NCBI GenBank assembly: GCA_037962975.1
Contig: CM075673.1
Coordinates: forward strand, 151,982,667 to 152,046,666
DNA from: Clitoria ternatea
Taxonomy: Eukaryota; Streptophyta; Magnoliopsida; Fabales; Fabaceae
Direction of reading: 5' to 3'
Length of the DNA stretch: 64,000 nt
The notes under the pieces are model-generated. The model made no database searches, was not told the DNA's origin, and saw nothing but the letters and a program-made list of their open reading frames with translations. Made by a program: the position numbers and the translations under genes. Below, piece after piece: positions 46,815 to 59,648 of the stretch. The stretch's first letter is position 1; each line of letters opens with the position of its first letter.

Positions 46815-49087
46815 TGTAACATCCCTGATGTTTTAATGAGAATTATAAGAAATGGGAAATGTTAGTAAATATTTTAGAAGTTTTATTTAATATTTGTTTA
46901 TTTGTTCTGTCCGAGCCAAAGATTGGAAAGCCAGTGTCGAGGTCGGTATCTGAAGCGTGAGCAGGCGGAGTTAAAGATCGGAAGTGTAGGAGAAGAGTGG
47001 GTAGGGCTAGGCGGTCTGGTCCAACCGTTGTGAGGAGAGCGCCTCACACGGGGTCATAGACCGGATTAACCTCATAATGACTGAAACAACGGATGTAGGT
47101 AACCAAGAGGTGAGCACGGATGAGGTATCCGATCTCTCAGGTTGTAGCTCGGATTTCCGAGGTATGAACACTAAGTTAGGACGTCGGGGGCCGATATTCA
47201 TATTGGGCCTATACTATTGCGAAGTATTAGAGAATTGTGAATAATTAAACATTGAGGGAATAAATACGTGTAATTGATTTGATAACTATGCAATAGTTCA
47301 ATATAGTGAAATTAATTAAATTTAGTAAGAATACAAATAAAATAAAGGAAAAGACGATCTTGCCCATGGGTTATATATATATGGAGATTCTCTTCCTTCC
47401 CTCTTCATTATTTACAAGTTACCTTTGCTGTTGGTCTATTCCTCCTCTTTCGTTTTTCTCTCCTCTCTTAACGCTGATTTGCATGCGCTGGAGAGGGACT
47501 CCATTTGTGTCTAAACTTCAATTTAACCCCATTCCTGTGATCGAGGCTTCAAGGTGAGTCTACTGATCCGTTCCAATTGTAATTCCCTTATTTCTTTTAT
47601 TCTTTGGCCGTTAAGAGCCATGCATGGCTATATTCGTGGCTGTTCTCCACTCCTCTGGTGAGCGTGAGTCCAGATGTTGTCCATGAACTAAGGGCGTTGA
47701 AGTGATGAGCTGTACTTTATGATCCGTAGGTAGTAGGCTAAGCAACGGAAGACTGAGTGACGGAGTTGAGACTGCGAAACCAGTGCTTAGAGGAAGGAAT
47801 CGACACAGAGAACAGATCATCGAAGCGTGGAACCAAAGTAAGGGGGTGTTCGGGTTATAATTAATTAGAATAGGACTCACTTCTTATTCAGGCCTTTGAG
47901 GTAACGTAAACAGGTTAAGGAAAATGTTGCTAAACGTAATTATGTGTTTATGCTTGTGCATGTGTGACTGAGTTTATTAATTAGTGGAAGATCGGATGTG
48001 GTTGAGTTTATCATGTTATGATCTTGTGATATCAAATGTTGAAATAATCATCTTTATGGGATGTCGGGTTAGCAAGCAGGCTACCCGAGTGATGAGGAAT
48101 TGATATTATTATGTGAAAGGTAAACTGTTGAATGATTATATGGTTTGGGATGGCCGACGGTATATGATAGCCCCTCATTTCCGGCTCCCGTGGTTTTCGT
48201 GCCCAGTTGAGCTACCCAGTAGTCAAGTAGGACCCAGTGGTCGAGGTGGAGAGTCAAGCAGGACTCGGTGAACCAAGCAGGGTTCACGGGGTGTCAAGTA
48301 GGACCCCCAGCTGAAGGCCAATCCTTTAGTATCCGGATACTAGGAGTCAGATTGTATGAGAGTCAGTTGTGATGAATGTGATGAATGTGATGGAATTGTG
48401 TAACTGGTTTAATATAGTTACTGCATGAAATACACTACGTTTCGGTATGCTTACTTACAGGTGATGCTTGATGTGTATGTATCAATATGCATGTATAGTG
48501 TAAATTCCGTTCTATATTAATTATAATGCCAAACACTCACCCTTGTATTTTTTTTAGTAACCAGAGACAGGGAGGGGGAAGGAGCCATGGAGCTGCGCCA
48601 AGGGGGAGAACGGTGCCAGGGTCCGAGTGACTTTGAGTGACTCTTTATAGAGTCATATGTGTGTATAAGAACTTCTTAGTATAAGTATTAGTTGTGTTTA
48701 ATTAAGACCGGATCAGATGTAAAACTATATTTTAAAATATATCACTGTTATTTGCATATGCTTTCATGGTAACTCTTTGGGTTCACAGAACCATTTTTAG
48801 AGTGAAATTGTGAGAGTTCGGTTGCATGTCTTGGTATAATCCGATGTGTGAAAGGTGTTCGCTCCAGCGAACAGAACCTCGTTTAAGTGAGAGTCCGGAA
48901 TCTCGCTTAGACGAGAAGGGGCCTCGCTCAAGCGAGAAACCCTGATTTCCCTTTCTCCCATCCGTTGTGTTCAAATTAAATTGCTTTTTCTCTAAATATC
49001 GATTAATTTTCAAGAAAAGGAAAACTTTATTGTAAGATGTAATCGTTTGAATAAAAAATAAATACAAAAATAACTTAGGACGTTACA
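46815..49087 (+). repeat. 5' LTR of the Tekay-like element
   Basis: Starts TGTAACATCCCTGATG and ends CTTAGGACGTTACA; length 2273. It contains TATATATATGGAG (about 47372), a plausible TATA region. At 48858-48935 is a cluster of imperfect palindromes such as CTCGCTCAAGCGAG, CTCGCTTAGACGAG and TTCGCTCCAGCGAA. Confidence 0.93.
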
Positions 49088-49089
49088 CT

Positions 49090-49101
49090 TGATATCAGAG
49101 C
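49090..49101 (+). promoter_or_regulatory. Primer-binding site, tRNA-iMet type
   Basis: TGATATCAGAGC lies two bases after the 5' LTR. It differs by one base from TGGTATCAGAGC, the complement of the initiator tRNA-Met 3' end used by most plant chromoviruses. Confidence 0.8.
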
Positions 49102-49310
49102 GGTTCTTTCTAGAGCCGGTGTGTGGGCCGATCTAGTGATAGTTTTATGAAAGTTAATTGTATTTTGTTTTGTTGAGATTGTGTGTGGTCTGGCACCGTT
49201 CCCTTGGCACTCCACTGGCGTGGTATTCTATGAATATAAGGTAAATTTACGACCCCCTGACTGATCCTGGTTATTAATGGTGATGTGTTTGCTTATTGTA
49301 GAATCACTAA

Positions 49311-52300
49311 ATGGCCGGAGAGACTAGTTCTGGGGGAAGAGATGATTTATTTTCTAGATTTACTCAGCTGATGAGTAGGACCGAGTCCGGTCCCACTCTG
49401 GATAAATTCCTGAAAAGGAATCCTCCGACTTACAAAGGGGGACACGACTATGATGGGGCATATATCTGGATCAGAGATATCGAGCAGGTTTTTGAATATT
49501 TTGAGTGCTCTGAAGAGCAAAAGGTTTTATTTGCTACTTACCAACTAAAAGATGAGGCTAGAGTATGGTGGTCTCGCGTGAAGGTGCAGATGAACGCAGC
49601 CAATGAGCCGTTGGTATGGGCGAATTTTCGAAGGAGGTTCCTTGTTAAATACTTCCCGGACAATTACAAAATCCAGAAAGAAATGGAATTCCTGAAGTTA
49701 GAGCAAGACCGGATGTCTGTAGCGGAGTACACCAGCAAGTTTGATGAGCTGTGTGATTTTTACCACCCTTTCTCGTTGGAAGGGACTGAAGGTAGCAAGT
49801 GCGCCAAATACGAAGCTGGACTACGGATTGAGCTCCGTAGTGTAATCGTACCAATGGAGATTAGGGACTACCCAACCTTGGTGAACAAGGCAAGACTGAC
49901 TGAAGAGGTGCAGTTACAACGGATGTCCCAGCCGAAAGATAAAAAGCCACTGAAGGCAAAAGGATTCAATTTCAAGAGGATGAGTCAATTCTTCCGGGGT
50001 GGCAAATCTTCTGCTACCTCCTCATCCTCCTCTGGTCGGGGTTCCACTGGTCGATCGGGTAATCCCCCTGGGAATCGTACATGCTACAATTGTGGTCAGG
50101 AAGGACACATTGCCAAACATTGCCAAGCTAATCAGATTGTGTGCTTCCAGTGCGGACGACCAGGGCACCTCAGGCCCGATTGTCCTCAGAGGCAGCAGCA
50201 GGGCAGGACGGATAACCGAACTAACTCTTCTGGGACCCGGAGTTCCAACTTCTCGAGAGGAGGTTGGAATGGAGCTGGTAGAGGGAACCCACAAGCGGGA
50301 AGATATGACGCCCAATCTAGCGATGCCCAGAATGCCATGACCGGGCGTGTGTTTGCGTTTGATGCTTCAGAAGCTATGAGGAATGACAATCTGGTACAGG
50401 GTAAGTGCCTCATCTGTGGTTATCTGGTTGATGTGATTTATGATTCAGGTGCCACCCATTCCTTTATTTCGGAAAGTTGTGTGCGACGGCTTGGTCTGCC
50501 AATCAGTTTAATGGAGAACGCTCTTATTGTTTCCATTCCAACTGATTCCACTTTCCGTGCAACTACAGTGTGTAGGGAACTACCGATGCAAATCGAAGCC
50601 CGTACTTTTCGAGTAAATTTTATCTGTATGCCATTGAAGGACTTAGACGTTATTCTAGGTCTTGATTGGCTTGCTGCTAATCATGTGTTGGTCGATTGTT
50701 ATCGGAAGAATATTGTTTTCTCTCAGGAACTTGACATGAAGAACGGGGTGAGCGATGTCCTAACCACGTATGTTGTTTTATTCGCTTCGGAGGGTCGGCA
50801 TAACCTCCTGCTAAGTGATATTCCGATTGTTTGTGAATTTTCTGACGTTTTTCCGGAAGAAATTCCGGAGCTACCTCCCAGTCGGGAGATTGATTTCTCT
50901 ATTGACTTGATTCCCGGGGCAGAACCGGTGTCCCGAGCGCCATATAGAATGTCTTCGGTGGAACTAACCGAAGTGAAGAAACAAGTAAACGAATTACTAG
51001 AAAAGGGCTTTATCCGACCCAGTGCCTCACCCTGGGGCGCTCCGGTGTTGCTGGTAAAGAAGAAGGACGGTAGTATGCGGATGTGCATTGATTACCGGCA
51101 GCTGAACAAACTGACAATCAAAAATAAATATCCACTACCTCGGATTGATGATTTACTGGACCAGTTGCGAGGCGCCGCTGTGTTCTCTAAGATCGACTTG
51201 AGGTCGGGGTACCACCAAATCCGAGTGAGGTCGGAGGATATCCCAAAGACAGCATTTCAGACTCATTATGGGCACTTTGAGTATGTAGTAATGCCCTTTG
51301 GAGTAACAAACGCTCCTGCCATTTTTATGGATTATATGAATCGGACTTTTCAACCGTACTTGGACCAGTTTGTGGTAGTATTCATTGATGATATTTTGGT
51401 ATATTCGAGGTCGGACGAGGAGCATGCTCAACATCTTCGACTTGTTTTACAAGTACTTCGGGAGAAGAAGTTGTACGCTAAACTATCTAAGTGTGACTTC
51501 TGGGGGAGTAGTGTATAATTCTTGGGGCATATAATTTCCCAAAAAGGAATCTCAGTTGATCCGACAAAAATTGAGGCGGTTATGGCTTGGGAGAGGCCGA
51601 AATCAATAACTGAAATCAGGAGTTTCCTCGGATTAGCTGGATACTATCGACGTTTCATTGAGGGGTTCTCTCGGATAGCACTTCCTCTGACTCGGTTAAC
51701 AAGGATAGGAAACCCCTTCGTGTGGTCGGAGAAGTGTGAATTAAGCTTCCAAACTCTTAAGCGATGTTTAACGACTGCCCCTGTGCTTGCACTGCCCGAT
51801 GTAACACAGGAATTTGAAGTATATTGTGATGCATCCAAATTTGGATTGGGGTGTGTGTTGATGCAAGCTGATCGGGCAATTGCTTATGCTTCGAGGCAAT
51901 TGAGGCCACATGAGGAGAATTACCCGACTCATGATCTGGAACTTGCAGCAGTAGTGTACGCGTTGAAGATTTGGCGTCATTATTTGTATGGAGCTCGCTT
52001 TGTAGTATTCAGTGATCACAAGAGTCTAAAGTACTTATTTGATCAAAAGGAGTTAAATATGAGACAGAGGAGATGGGTAGAGTATTTGAAGGATTATGAC
52101 TTCGATTTGAAGTATCACCCGGGTAAAGCGAATGTTGTGGCAGATGCGCTAAGCAGGAAGGTACTGCATGTGGCTTACCTAATGGGTAGAGAACAGGAAT
52201 TGCTGGAAAGCTTTAGAGATATGAATGTTGGAGTTGTTATGAACGCACCAAACCGAATGACAATCGAAATGTTAAAAATCTCCAACGAATTTCTGGAGTC

Positions 52301-53727
52301 GATGGTAGCTGCACAGAAAGATGATAAAGAGTTACTGAGGCTGATTGATACTCAGAACCAAGGCAAAAATGTGGAGATAACTAAGGGTGACGATGGTATA
52401 TGGAGATTCAGGAACCGAGTGGTAGTGCCTGCACATGGAGATTTCAGGCAGGCGGTGTTATCAGAAGCACACAAGAGCTCTCTGAGTATACATCCGGGAG
52501 TAACAAAAATGTATCATGACTTAAAAAAAGGAATTTTGGTGGCCAAACATGAAGAAGGCAATAATCGAGTACGTGAAATCCTGTGTGATATGTCAGAAGT
52601 GCAAGGTTGAGCACCAACGACCTCCAGGTTTGCTTCAACCTCCAGAAATTCCGATCTGGAAGTGGGAAGGTATCACCATGGACTTCGTGTCCGGACTACC
52701 CCGCACTCAAACCGGATACAACGCGATTTGGGTGATTGTTGATCGACTAACCAAAAGTGCGCATTTCCTGGCAATAAACATGAAATGGTCGTTAGATCGA
52801 TTAGCTAAGTTGTACATTGCTGAGGTCGTACGACTACATGGTGTGCCCTCAAGCATTATCTCCGATCGGGATCCCCGATTCACTTCAAGGTTTTGGGGGA
52901 GTTTGCAACAACAATTGGGTACTGAGCTCAAATTGAGTTCAGCCTACCATCCCCAAACCGATGGCCAATCAGAACGGACTATACAGACTCTTGAAGATAT
53001 GTTAAGGGCCTGTGTACTGGAACAGGGCAGATCATGGGAGAAATACTTGCCCTTGGTGGAATTTGCATATAATAACAGTTACCACAGCAGCATTGGGATG
53101 GCTCCATACGAAGCTCTTTATGGTCGGAAATGTCATACTCTATTATGTTGGAATGAGAACGGCGATGCCCTTCATCTGGGGCCTGAGATGATTCAAGAGA
53201 TGAATGAGCAAATCGCTTTAATCCGAGAGAAGATAAAAATTGCCCAAGACCGTCAAAAGAGCTATTATGACAATCGGCACAGACCCCTTGAATTCCAAGT
53301 GGGTGATTGGGCGTTCCTAAGGATTTCACCGACTAAGGGTGTAGGTCGAATTTTGAAGCGCCAAAAGCTTAATCCGAAGTACATTGGACCATACCAAATA
53401 CTAGAACGGATTGGTGAAGTCGCTTATCGACTGGATCTTCCCCAATCGTTGACTAACATTCACAACGTGTTCCACGTATCGCAACTTTGAGCCTACATTC
53501 CGTGTGATACCATGATTGTACCGAGTGACTCCATTGAAGTGAAGGAGAACTTGACGGTGGAGGCGGTACCAATGGGAATTGAAGAGCATCAAACCAAACG
53601 GTTAAGGAACAAGGAGGTACCGCTGGTGAAGGTGAAGTGGCAGAATCTACATTGGATAAACTACACTTGGGAGTTAGAATCCGATATGAGACGAATGTAC
53701 CCTCATCTTTTTCAACTGGAACGCTGA
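49311..53727 (+). pseudogene. Tekay-like gag-pol polyprotein with chromodomain, three lesions
   Basis: One frame from ATG 49311. Gag has a Retrotrans_gag domain (about residues 70-165) and two CCHC knuckles (CYNCGQEGHIAKHC at 258, CFQCGRPGHLRPDC at 278). The protease has DSGATHSF at 378. The reverse transcriptase has DYRQLN and the FIDD active site near residue 692. RNase H has YCDASKFGLG, DHKSLKYLF and ADALSR. Integrase has an HPGVTKMYHDL zinc region with CVICQKC, then DFVSGLPRT, SDRDPRFTS and HPQTDGQSERT. A C-terminal chromodomain (about 53600-53715, VKVKWQNLHWINYTWE) is the chromovirus hallmark. Lesions are TAA at 51516-51518 between RT and RNase H, a frameshift at an A7 run near 52522-52530, and TGA at 53488-53490 between integrase and chromodomain. 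Transcripts could not give a full polyprotein. Confidence 0.95.
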
Positions 53728-53748
53728 TTTCGGGGACGAAATCTCCTT

Positions 53749-53762
53749 TTAGGGGGGGTGGA
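53749..53762 (+). promoter_or_regulatory. Polypurine tract of the Tekay-like element
   Basis: AGGGGGGGTGGA lies immediately before the 3' LTR. It is the expected plus-strand primer position and follows the end of the coding region by about 20 bases. Confidence 0.85.
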
Positions 53763-56034
53763 TGTAACATCCCTGATGTTTTAATGAGAATTATAAGAAA
53801 TGGGAAATGTTAGTAAATATTTTAGAAGTTTTATTTAATATTTGTTTATTTGTTCTGTCCGAGCCAAAGATTGGAAAGCCGGTGTCGAGGTCGGTATCTG
53901 AAACGTGAGCAGGCGGAGTTAAAGATCGGAAGTGTAGGAGAAGAGCGGGCAGGGCTAGGCAGTCTGGTCCAACCGTTGTGAGGAGAGCGCCTCACACGGG
54001 GTCATAGACCGGATTAACCTCATAATGACTGAAATAACGGATGTAGGTAACCAAGAGGTGAGCACGGATGAGGTATCCGATCTCTCAGGTTGTAGCTTGA
54101 ATTTCCGAGGTATGAACACTAAGTTAGGACGTCGGGGGCCGATATTCATATTGGGCCTATACTCTTGCGAAGTATTAGAGAATTGTGAATAATTAAACGT
54201 TGAGGGAATAAATACGTGTAATTGATTTGATAACTATGCAATAGTTCAATATAGTGAAATTAATTAAATTTAGTAAGAATACAAATAAAATAAAGGAAAA
54301 GACGATCTTGCCCATGGGTTATATATATATGGAGATTCTCTTCCTTCCCTCTTCATTATTTACAAGTTACCTTTACTGTTGGTCTATTCCTCCTGTTTCG
54401 TTTTTCTCTCCTCTCTTAACGCTGATTTGCATGCGCTGGAGAGGGACTCCATTTGTGTCTAAACTTCAATTTAACCCCATTCCTGTGATCGAGGCTTCAA
54501 GGTGAGTCTACTGATCCGTTCTAATTGTAATTCCCTTATTTCTTTTATTCTTTGGCCGTTAAGAGCCATGCATGGCTATATTCGTGGCTGTTCTCCACTC
54601 CTCTGGTGAGCGTGAGTCCAGATGTTGTCCATGAACTAAGGGCGTTAAAGTGATGAGCTGTACTTTATGATCCGTAGGTAGTAGGCTAAGCAACGGAAGA
54701 CTGAGTGACAGAGTTGAGACTGCGAAACCAGTGCTTAGAGGAAGGAATCGACACAGAGAACAGATCATCGAAGCGTGGAACCAAAGTAAGGGGGTGTTCG
54801 GGTTATAATTAATTAGAATAGGACTCACTTCTTATTCAGGCCTTTGAGGTAACGTAAACAAGTTAAGGAAAATGTTGCTAAACGTAATTGTGTGTTTATG
54901 CTTGTGCATGTGTGACTGAGTTTATTAATTAGTGGAAGATCGGATGTGGTTGAGTTTATCATGTTATGATCTTGTGATATCAAATGTTGAAATGATCATC
55001 TTTATGGGATGTCGGGTTAGCAAGCAGGCTACCCGAGTGATGAGGAATTGATATTATTATGTGAAAGGTAAACTGTTGAATGATTATGTGGTTTGGGATG
55101 GCCGACGGTATATGATAGCCCCTCATTTCCGGCTCCCGTGGTTTTCGTGCCCAGTTGAGCTACCCAGTGGTCAAGTAGGACCCAGTGGTCGAGGTGGAGA
55201 GTCAAGCAGGACTCGGTGAACCAAGCAGGGTTCACGGGGTGTCAAGTAGGACCCCCAGCTGAAGGCCAATCCTTTAGTATCCGGATACTAGGAGTCAGAT
55301 TGTATGAGAGTCAGTTGTGATGAATGTGATGAATGTGATGGAATTGTGTAACTGGTTTAATATAGTTACTGCATGAAATACACTACGTTTCGGTATGCTT
55401 ACTTACAGGTGATGCTTGATGTGTATGTATCAATATGCATGTATAGTGTAAATTCCGTTCTATATTAATTATAATGCCAAACACTCACCCTTGCATTTTT
55501 TTAGTAACCAGAGACAGGGAGGGGGAAGGAGCCATGGAGCTGCGCCAAGGGGGAGAACGGTGCCAGGGTCCGAGTGACTTTGAGTGACTCTTTATAGAGT
55601 CATATGTGTGTATAAGAACTTCTTAGTATAAGTATTAGTTGTGTTTAATTAAGACCGGATCAGATGTAAAACTATATTTTAAAATATATCACTGTTATTT
55701 GCATATGCTTTCATGGTAACTCTTTGGGTTCACAGAACCATTTTTAGAGTGAAATTGTGAGAGTTCGGTTGCATGTCTTGGTATAATCCGATGTGTGAAA
55801 GGTGTTCGCTCCAGCGAACAGAACCTCGTTTAAGTGAGAGTCCGGAATCTCGCTTAGACGAGAAGGGGCCTCGCTCAAGCGAGAAACCCTGATTTCCCTT
55901 TCTCCCATCCGTTGTGTTCAAATTAAATTGCTTTTTCTCTAAATATCGATTAATTTTCAAGAAAAGGAAAAATTTATTGTAAGATGTAATCGTTTGAATA
56001 AAAAATAAATACAAAAATAACTTAGGACGTTACA
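53763..56034 (+). repeat. 3' LTR of the Tekay-like element
   Basis: Length 2272, about 99% identical to the 5' LTR by visual alignment. It ends GACGTTACA at 56034, followed by the GCGCT duplication and the resumed Athila-like LTR. Confidence 0.93.
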
Positions 56035-57048
56035 GCGCTTGCGGTTGGCTATCACATAGGAAGGGAAGAACAACACGCAGCCCACAGCCATATGCTACAA
56101 TAAGCGTGGAAACTTTCACACGCTAGAGGTAGAGCTAAGGCACAACACACTTAAGTGGATGCATGGGCGTACAAACACCTACTATGGCGTACGCACGCGC
56201 GCAACAGATAGACCAGGCAAGGAAAGCTCACGTTTGAACGCCCGGTTGGACATGGCTACGCGTGAGTGGAAGTTAGGAATACAAAACTTAAAATTTTTGG
56301 GAAGATGCATGGGCATCTGAACGCCCATGTTGGCGTATATACGTGTGGCATGGGGGACAAGACCATGATGAGGTGAATTTTGGGCGTGGGAGGTATGATG
56401 CATGAGCGTTTCTACGCTCAAAGACCAAGCAGACCCATAACACCACATGGATTGGATAAGAACTAGGACCTGCCAGCATTGATATGCCAACTATAAGCAT
56501 TAGGGCGCCCAACACACAACTGAGACACATAGTCTGGGCATTGGAACGCCGAGACCGGCGTACAAACGCTCACATCAGAGGTTAACTTTCCAAAATTTAC
56601 AACTTAGCCCCTGCGCTAAAACGATCAACTTTTAAGGTCCCAGAATCACTCGTTTTAGGTTCAATTCACATTAAATTTCATATACAACATATTTTTGACA
56701 TTTTGGATCTATTGACGAAGTCCGTTCGCTGAAATTCTATCGTATGAGTAAGTTATGCTACGGAATGTGTTATGGTACCTATAGGTCCAAGTCAAGGTAC
56801 CAAACTAAGCAAGTGCATTCTAAACTACAATTTGAACCTCCATACAAACTTAACATGTACACTCTAAATATGTAAACAGTTTAGGGAGTCTAATTCCCTT
56901 AAACACACAAATTAGCACATCTAGTTCCATTGATACCCTATATTCACTTACAATACCACATTCACATCTTTTAACTTACTCACCCTCCATATGATTCTCA
57001 ATCAAAATACAATTACCTGCTTATAACACAATATACATATATTGCATT

Positions 57049-57070
57049 TATATATATATATATATATATA
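57049..57070. repeat. (TA)n microsatellite
   Basis: About 11 TA dinucleotides within the outer solo LTR. Confidence 0.9.
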
Positions 57071-57406
57071 GCTTTGTGCCTATTCCATTTAGATTCCATA
57101 TCACCTAACCAATTATAATACATCATGTTTTCTATTGCATTTATTTCTATATGATTCCAGGCAAGCGCATTAATCAACCTATGAAATTTGGATTTCAACA
57201 ATAAGCATATATATACACATGTCCCAGTGCACATCTTATCAAAAGCATATTTCAACTCAATCCTCCTTCATCAACATTACACATTATAGTATTAATCCAA
57301 CCAGTATTCAGCAAGATGCAATTCAAGTTCGTAGTCTATCATATCAAAAGACATATATCAATAGTGTAGTCATCGTAATATTCAGATTATATCATAACAT
57401 ATATAA

Positions 57407-57458
<52 letters not shown>
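57407..57458. repeat. (CA)n(TA)n compound microsatellite
   Basis: About 18 CA units followed by about 8 TA units inside the outer solo LTR. Likely polymorphic between accessions. Confidence 0.95.
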
Positions 57459-59648
57459 GCACATGGACATGTAAATAAAGACGTGTGCATCCATTATGGC
57501 CAAGCAATGCATTTCCGTCCTCAAATCGTCAAGCAAACTCATTTCCTTTGTACATCCACTGAAAATATCCATAATTTCAAGGGATGAGTACTAATCAAAT
57601 AATAAATAGTAATTCAATAACAAGGTAATTGTTTTAACTTCCTCATCGTTAAATGAACATCAAGGTACCACTTCATTAAGCGCCATAAATATAATATCTA
57701 TACAAAGTCAAAATCAACCATCCTTAATAACATAAGCACTAAGGTTTTTAAGATCAAATCATACATCTCCGTAATTTTGTCCAAGCATCCATCAACTATA
57801 CATAATTATCAATACTTACCAATGCAATAAATGTATGACATGGTCTTTGAAATATTTTCTTTCTTTTGTGCACAAAAAAAGAAATGTAGATCCGTCTTAA
57901 CAATATGGAGCAAGTGTCAAGATAACTCACTCAGTGAACCATAACACTATAATCGAAGAGCATCTAGTAACCACACAGTAAACCATAGCACCATAAGCGG
58001 TGGTACCCGAGGACTACTTGAACCAAAGCACTATAAGTGGTAACCTCTACAAACTACACAATAAACCATAACAATATATCATGACAACCTCATTAGCAAA
58101 CCTTAGTGTTGGAAATGCATATGATGTCATGAAATGCAATCAATGTATAAGATGTGAGCCAGAGTGCATAAGCAATATCAATACTGACATCATAGCCTAC
58201 TCCTCTAAACTATTCCATAATTATCAATTCAACGATCACTATCCACCATAGTTTGCCATAAGGTCTAGTAAGTATCACATCACATACAACATACTACTAG
58301 GGCTATCTATCATTATTCTATCACTTAATGTTCATACTATACAAAAACAATATAAAGCTAAACAAGAAAATTAATGGGTATATTACAATTCTTCCAAATC
58401 ATACATATCATCATCAACGAACATCATAATCCTACAATATATTTGATTACACACTAACAGATAATCAAGCACAATTTATTATCATTTGCAAGCGGTACAA
58501 AAACCACAAGAAATTCTAATTAAATCACGACATTACAATAGCATGGTTTCAGAACTAGGACAAATTTCTTTCATCGCAAAAAGGAAATCAAAGTAATACT
58601 AACATGCATGAACAAGTGAGCATTTAATCAAACCCATAACCCCAGAACCAAATCCCTACTTATTATTTGACTAGTAATCCCCCTCATACGTTAAACGTAC
58701 CTTACGTCGCTTCTGCGTTGTGGTTTAAGCTTTCGATAACTGAAACACCCTCTGATTGAAGTCTTCTAATATTGCAAAAATTTTGAAGCTAACAAATACA
58801 TGTTGATACAAGGTTGAACAGTCTCCAGGTAGTGATCATGCTTAAATAAAAAAATTTTAGAACGTCGTTCCACTTGTCGACATAGACCTCCGATATACTT
58901 CTGATACACTGAACGTTAACTAATAATCCCCCGAAACAATTTCTTAATTACTTAAAACCTCCGAAAACAATTCTATAATCCAAGAACCTTGTCATTTCCT
59001 TCCGACACTAGTTTGCATACGCGTGATGCTCTAAACCAGAAACGATTAATTTACAAACTCCGCTTCAAAGACCTTGCATGGTTGTCACAGTTCAGCTTAG
59101 GGAAGGAAGAAGAAGACCCACTCATCATTGCATGCATATGAAGGAACCAAGGGGAGAGGGAAGAGAGTTCACGTGTTATTTCCTTGCATAGGGAGGCAAA
59201 ATTGATAGGCTAAACTTGAAGTTTATGATATGATGGAGATAAATGATTGAGGAAGAAAGGGAGTAAGAGTTCAATTTGCCCAATTGAGTAGAGAATGTAA
59301 CCTTGGCTCTTGTATGAAAATGAATGGTGGAGGAAGAAGATGACACCTTATGGGATGATGAATTGAAGAAGGAACAAAGGGGTTATGTTCTACTGAAGGA
59401 GAAAGAAGGGTATGCACAAAAAAGGAGGAAATTGGCTAAGTGAATTAAAAGCTAATTGACATAAGACATTAGGGAATTAGAATTAAAATTCAGATTCTAG
59501 GTAATAGTTATTTAATTTATTTCAACTAAACACATACTTATTAATTCAATTAGTATAATTCTAAATAATGTTTTCTAATATTTCCCAGGATTTAGTTAAT
59601 TAATTTTAATTATCAAATTTCCCAAATTTAAAATGTTAGGATGTTACA

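Larger units (their letters stand above)
46815..56034 (+). mobile_element. Tekay-like chromovirus (Ty3/gypsy), 9.2 kb, structurally complete
   Basis: Two LTRs (46815-49087 and 53763-56034), a primer-binding site, gag-pol with C-terminal chromodomain and a polypurine tract, flanked by identical GCGCT duplications (46810-46814 and 56035-56039). By eye the LTRs differ at about 22 positions plus one indel in roughly 2270 bases (about 1%). Nineteen of those are transitions. The element is the youngest layer of the nest and inserted into the 3' end of an Athila-like LTR. Its coding region carries two nonsense codons and one frameshift, so it is not autonomous. Confidence 0.95.
45304..56054 (+). repeat. 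Athila-like solo LTR (about 1.5 kb), middle layer of the nest
   Basis: Begins TGATAAGTGTGCATTGTG at 45304. It is interrupted at 46814, resumes at 56040 and ends TGCGGTTGGCTATCA at 56054. Flanks are CATGG (45299-45303) and CATAG (56055-56059), a 5-bp duplication with one transition. The 3' portion (TAGTACTTGGGCACAATCC to TGCGCTTGCGG) is homologous to the LTR at 13207-14608. Words CCACTGGCCGTGG and CCACTGCCAGTGG recur at 45540-45840. Short open frames here come from those repeats. Confidence 0.88.
44888..59648 (-). repeat. Solo LTR (about 4.0 kb), outermost layer of a three-level nest
   Basis: The minus strand begins TGTAACATCCTAACATTTT at 59648 and ends GAGCCTGACA at 44888. Flanks are AACAT (44883-44887) and AACGT (59649-59653), a 5-bp duplication with one transition. 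Removing the inner insertion leaves about 4005 bp and no gag-pol, so this is a solo LTR of a Ty3/gypsy element. Its 3' portion (45100-45303 and 56055-56590) is full of GGGCGT and ACGCCC words. The 56600-59640 part is AT-rich with microsatellites. Confidence 0.75.
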
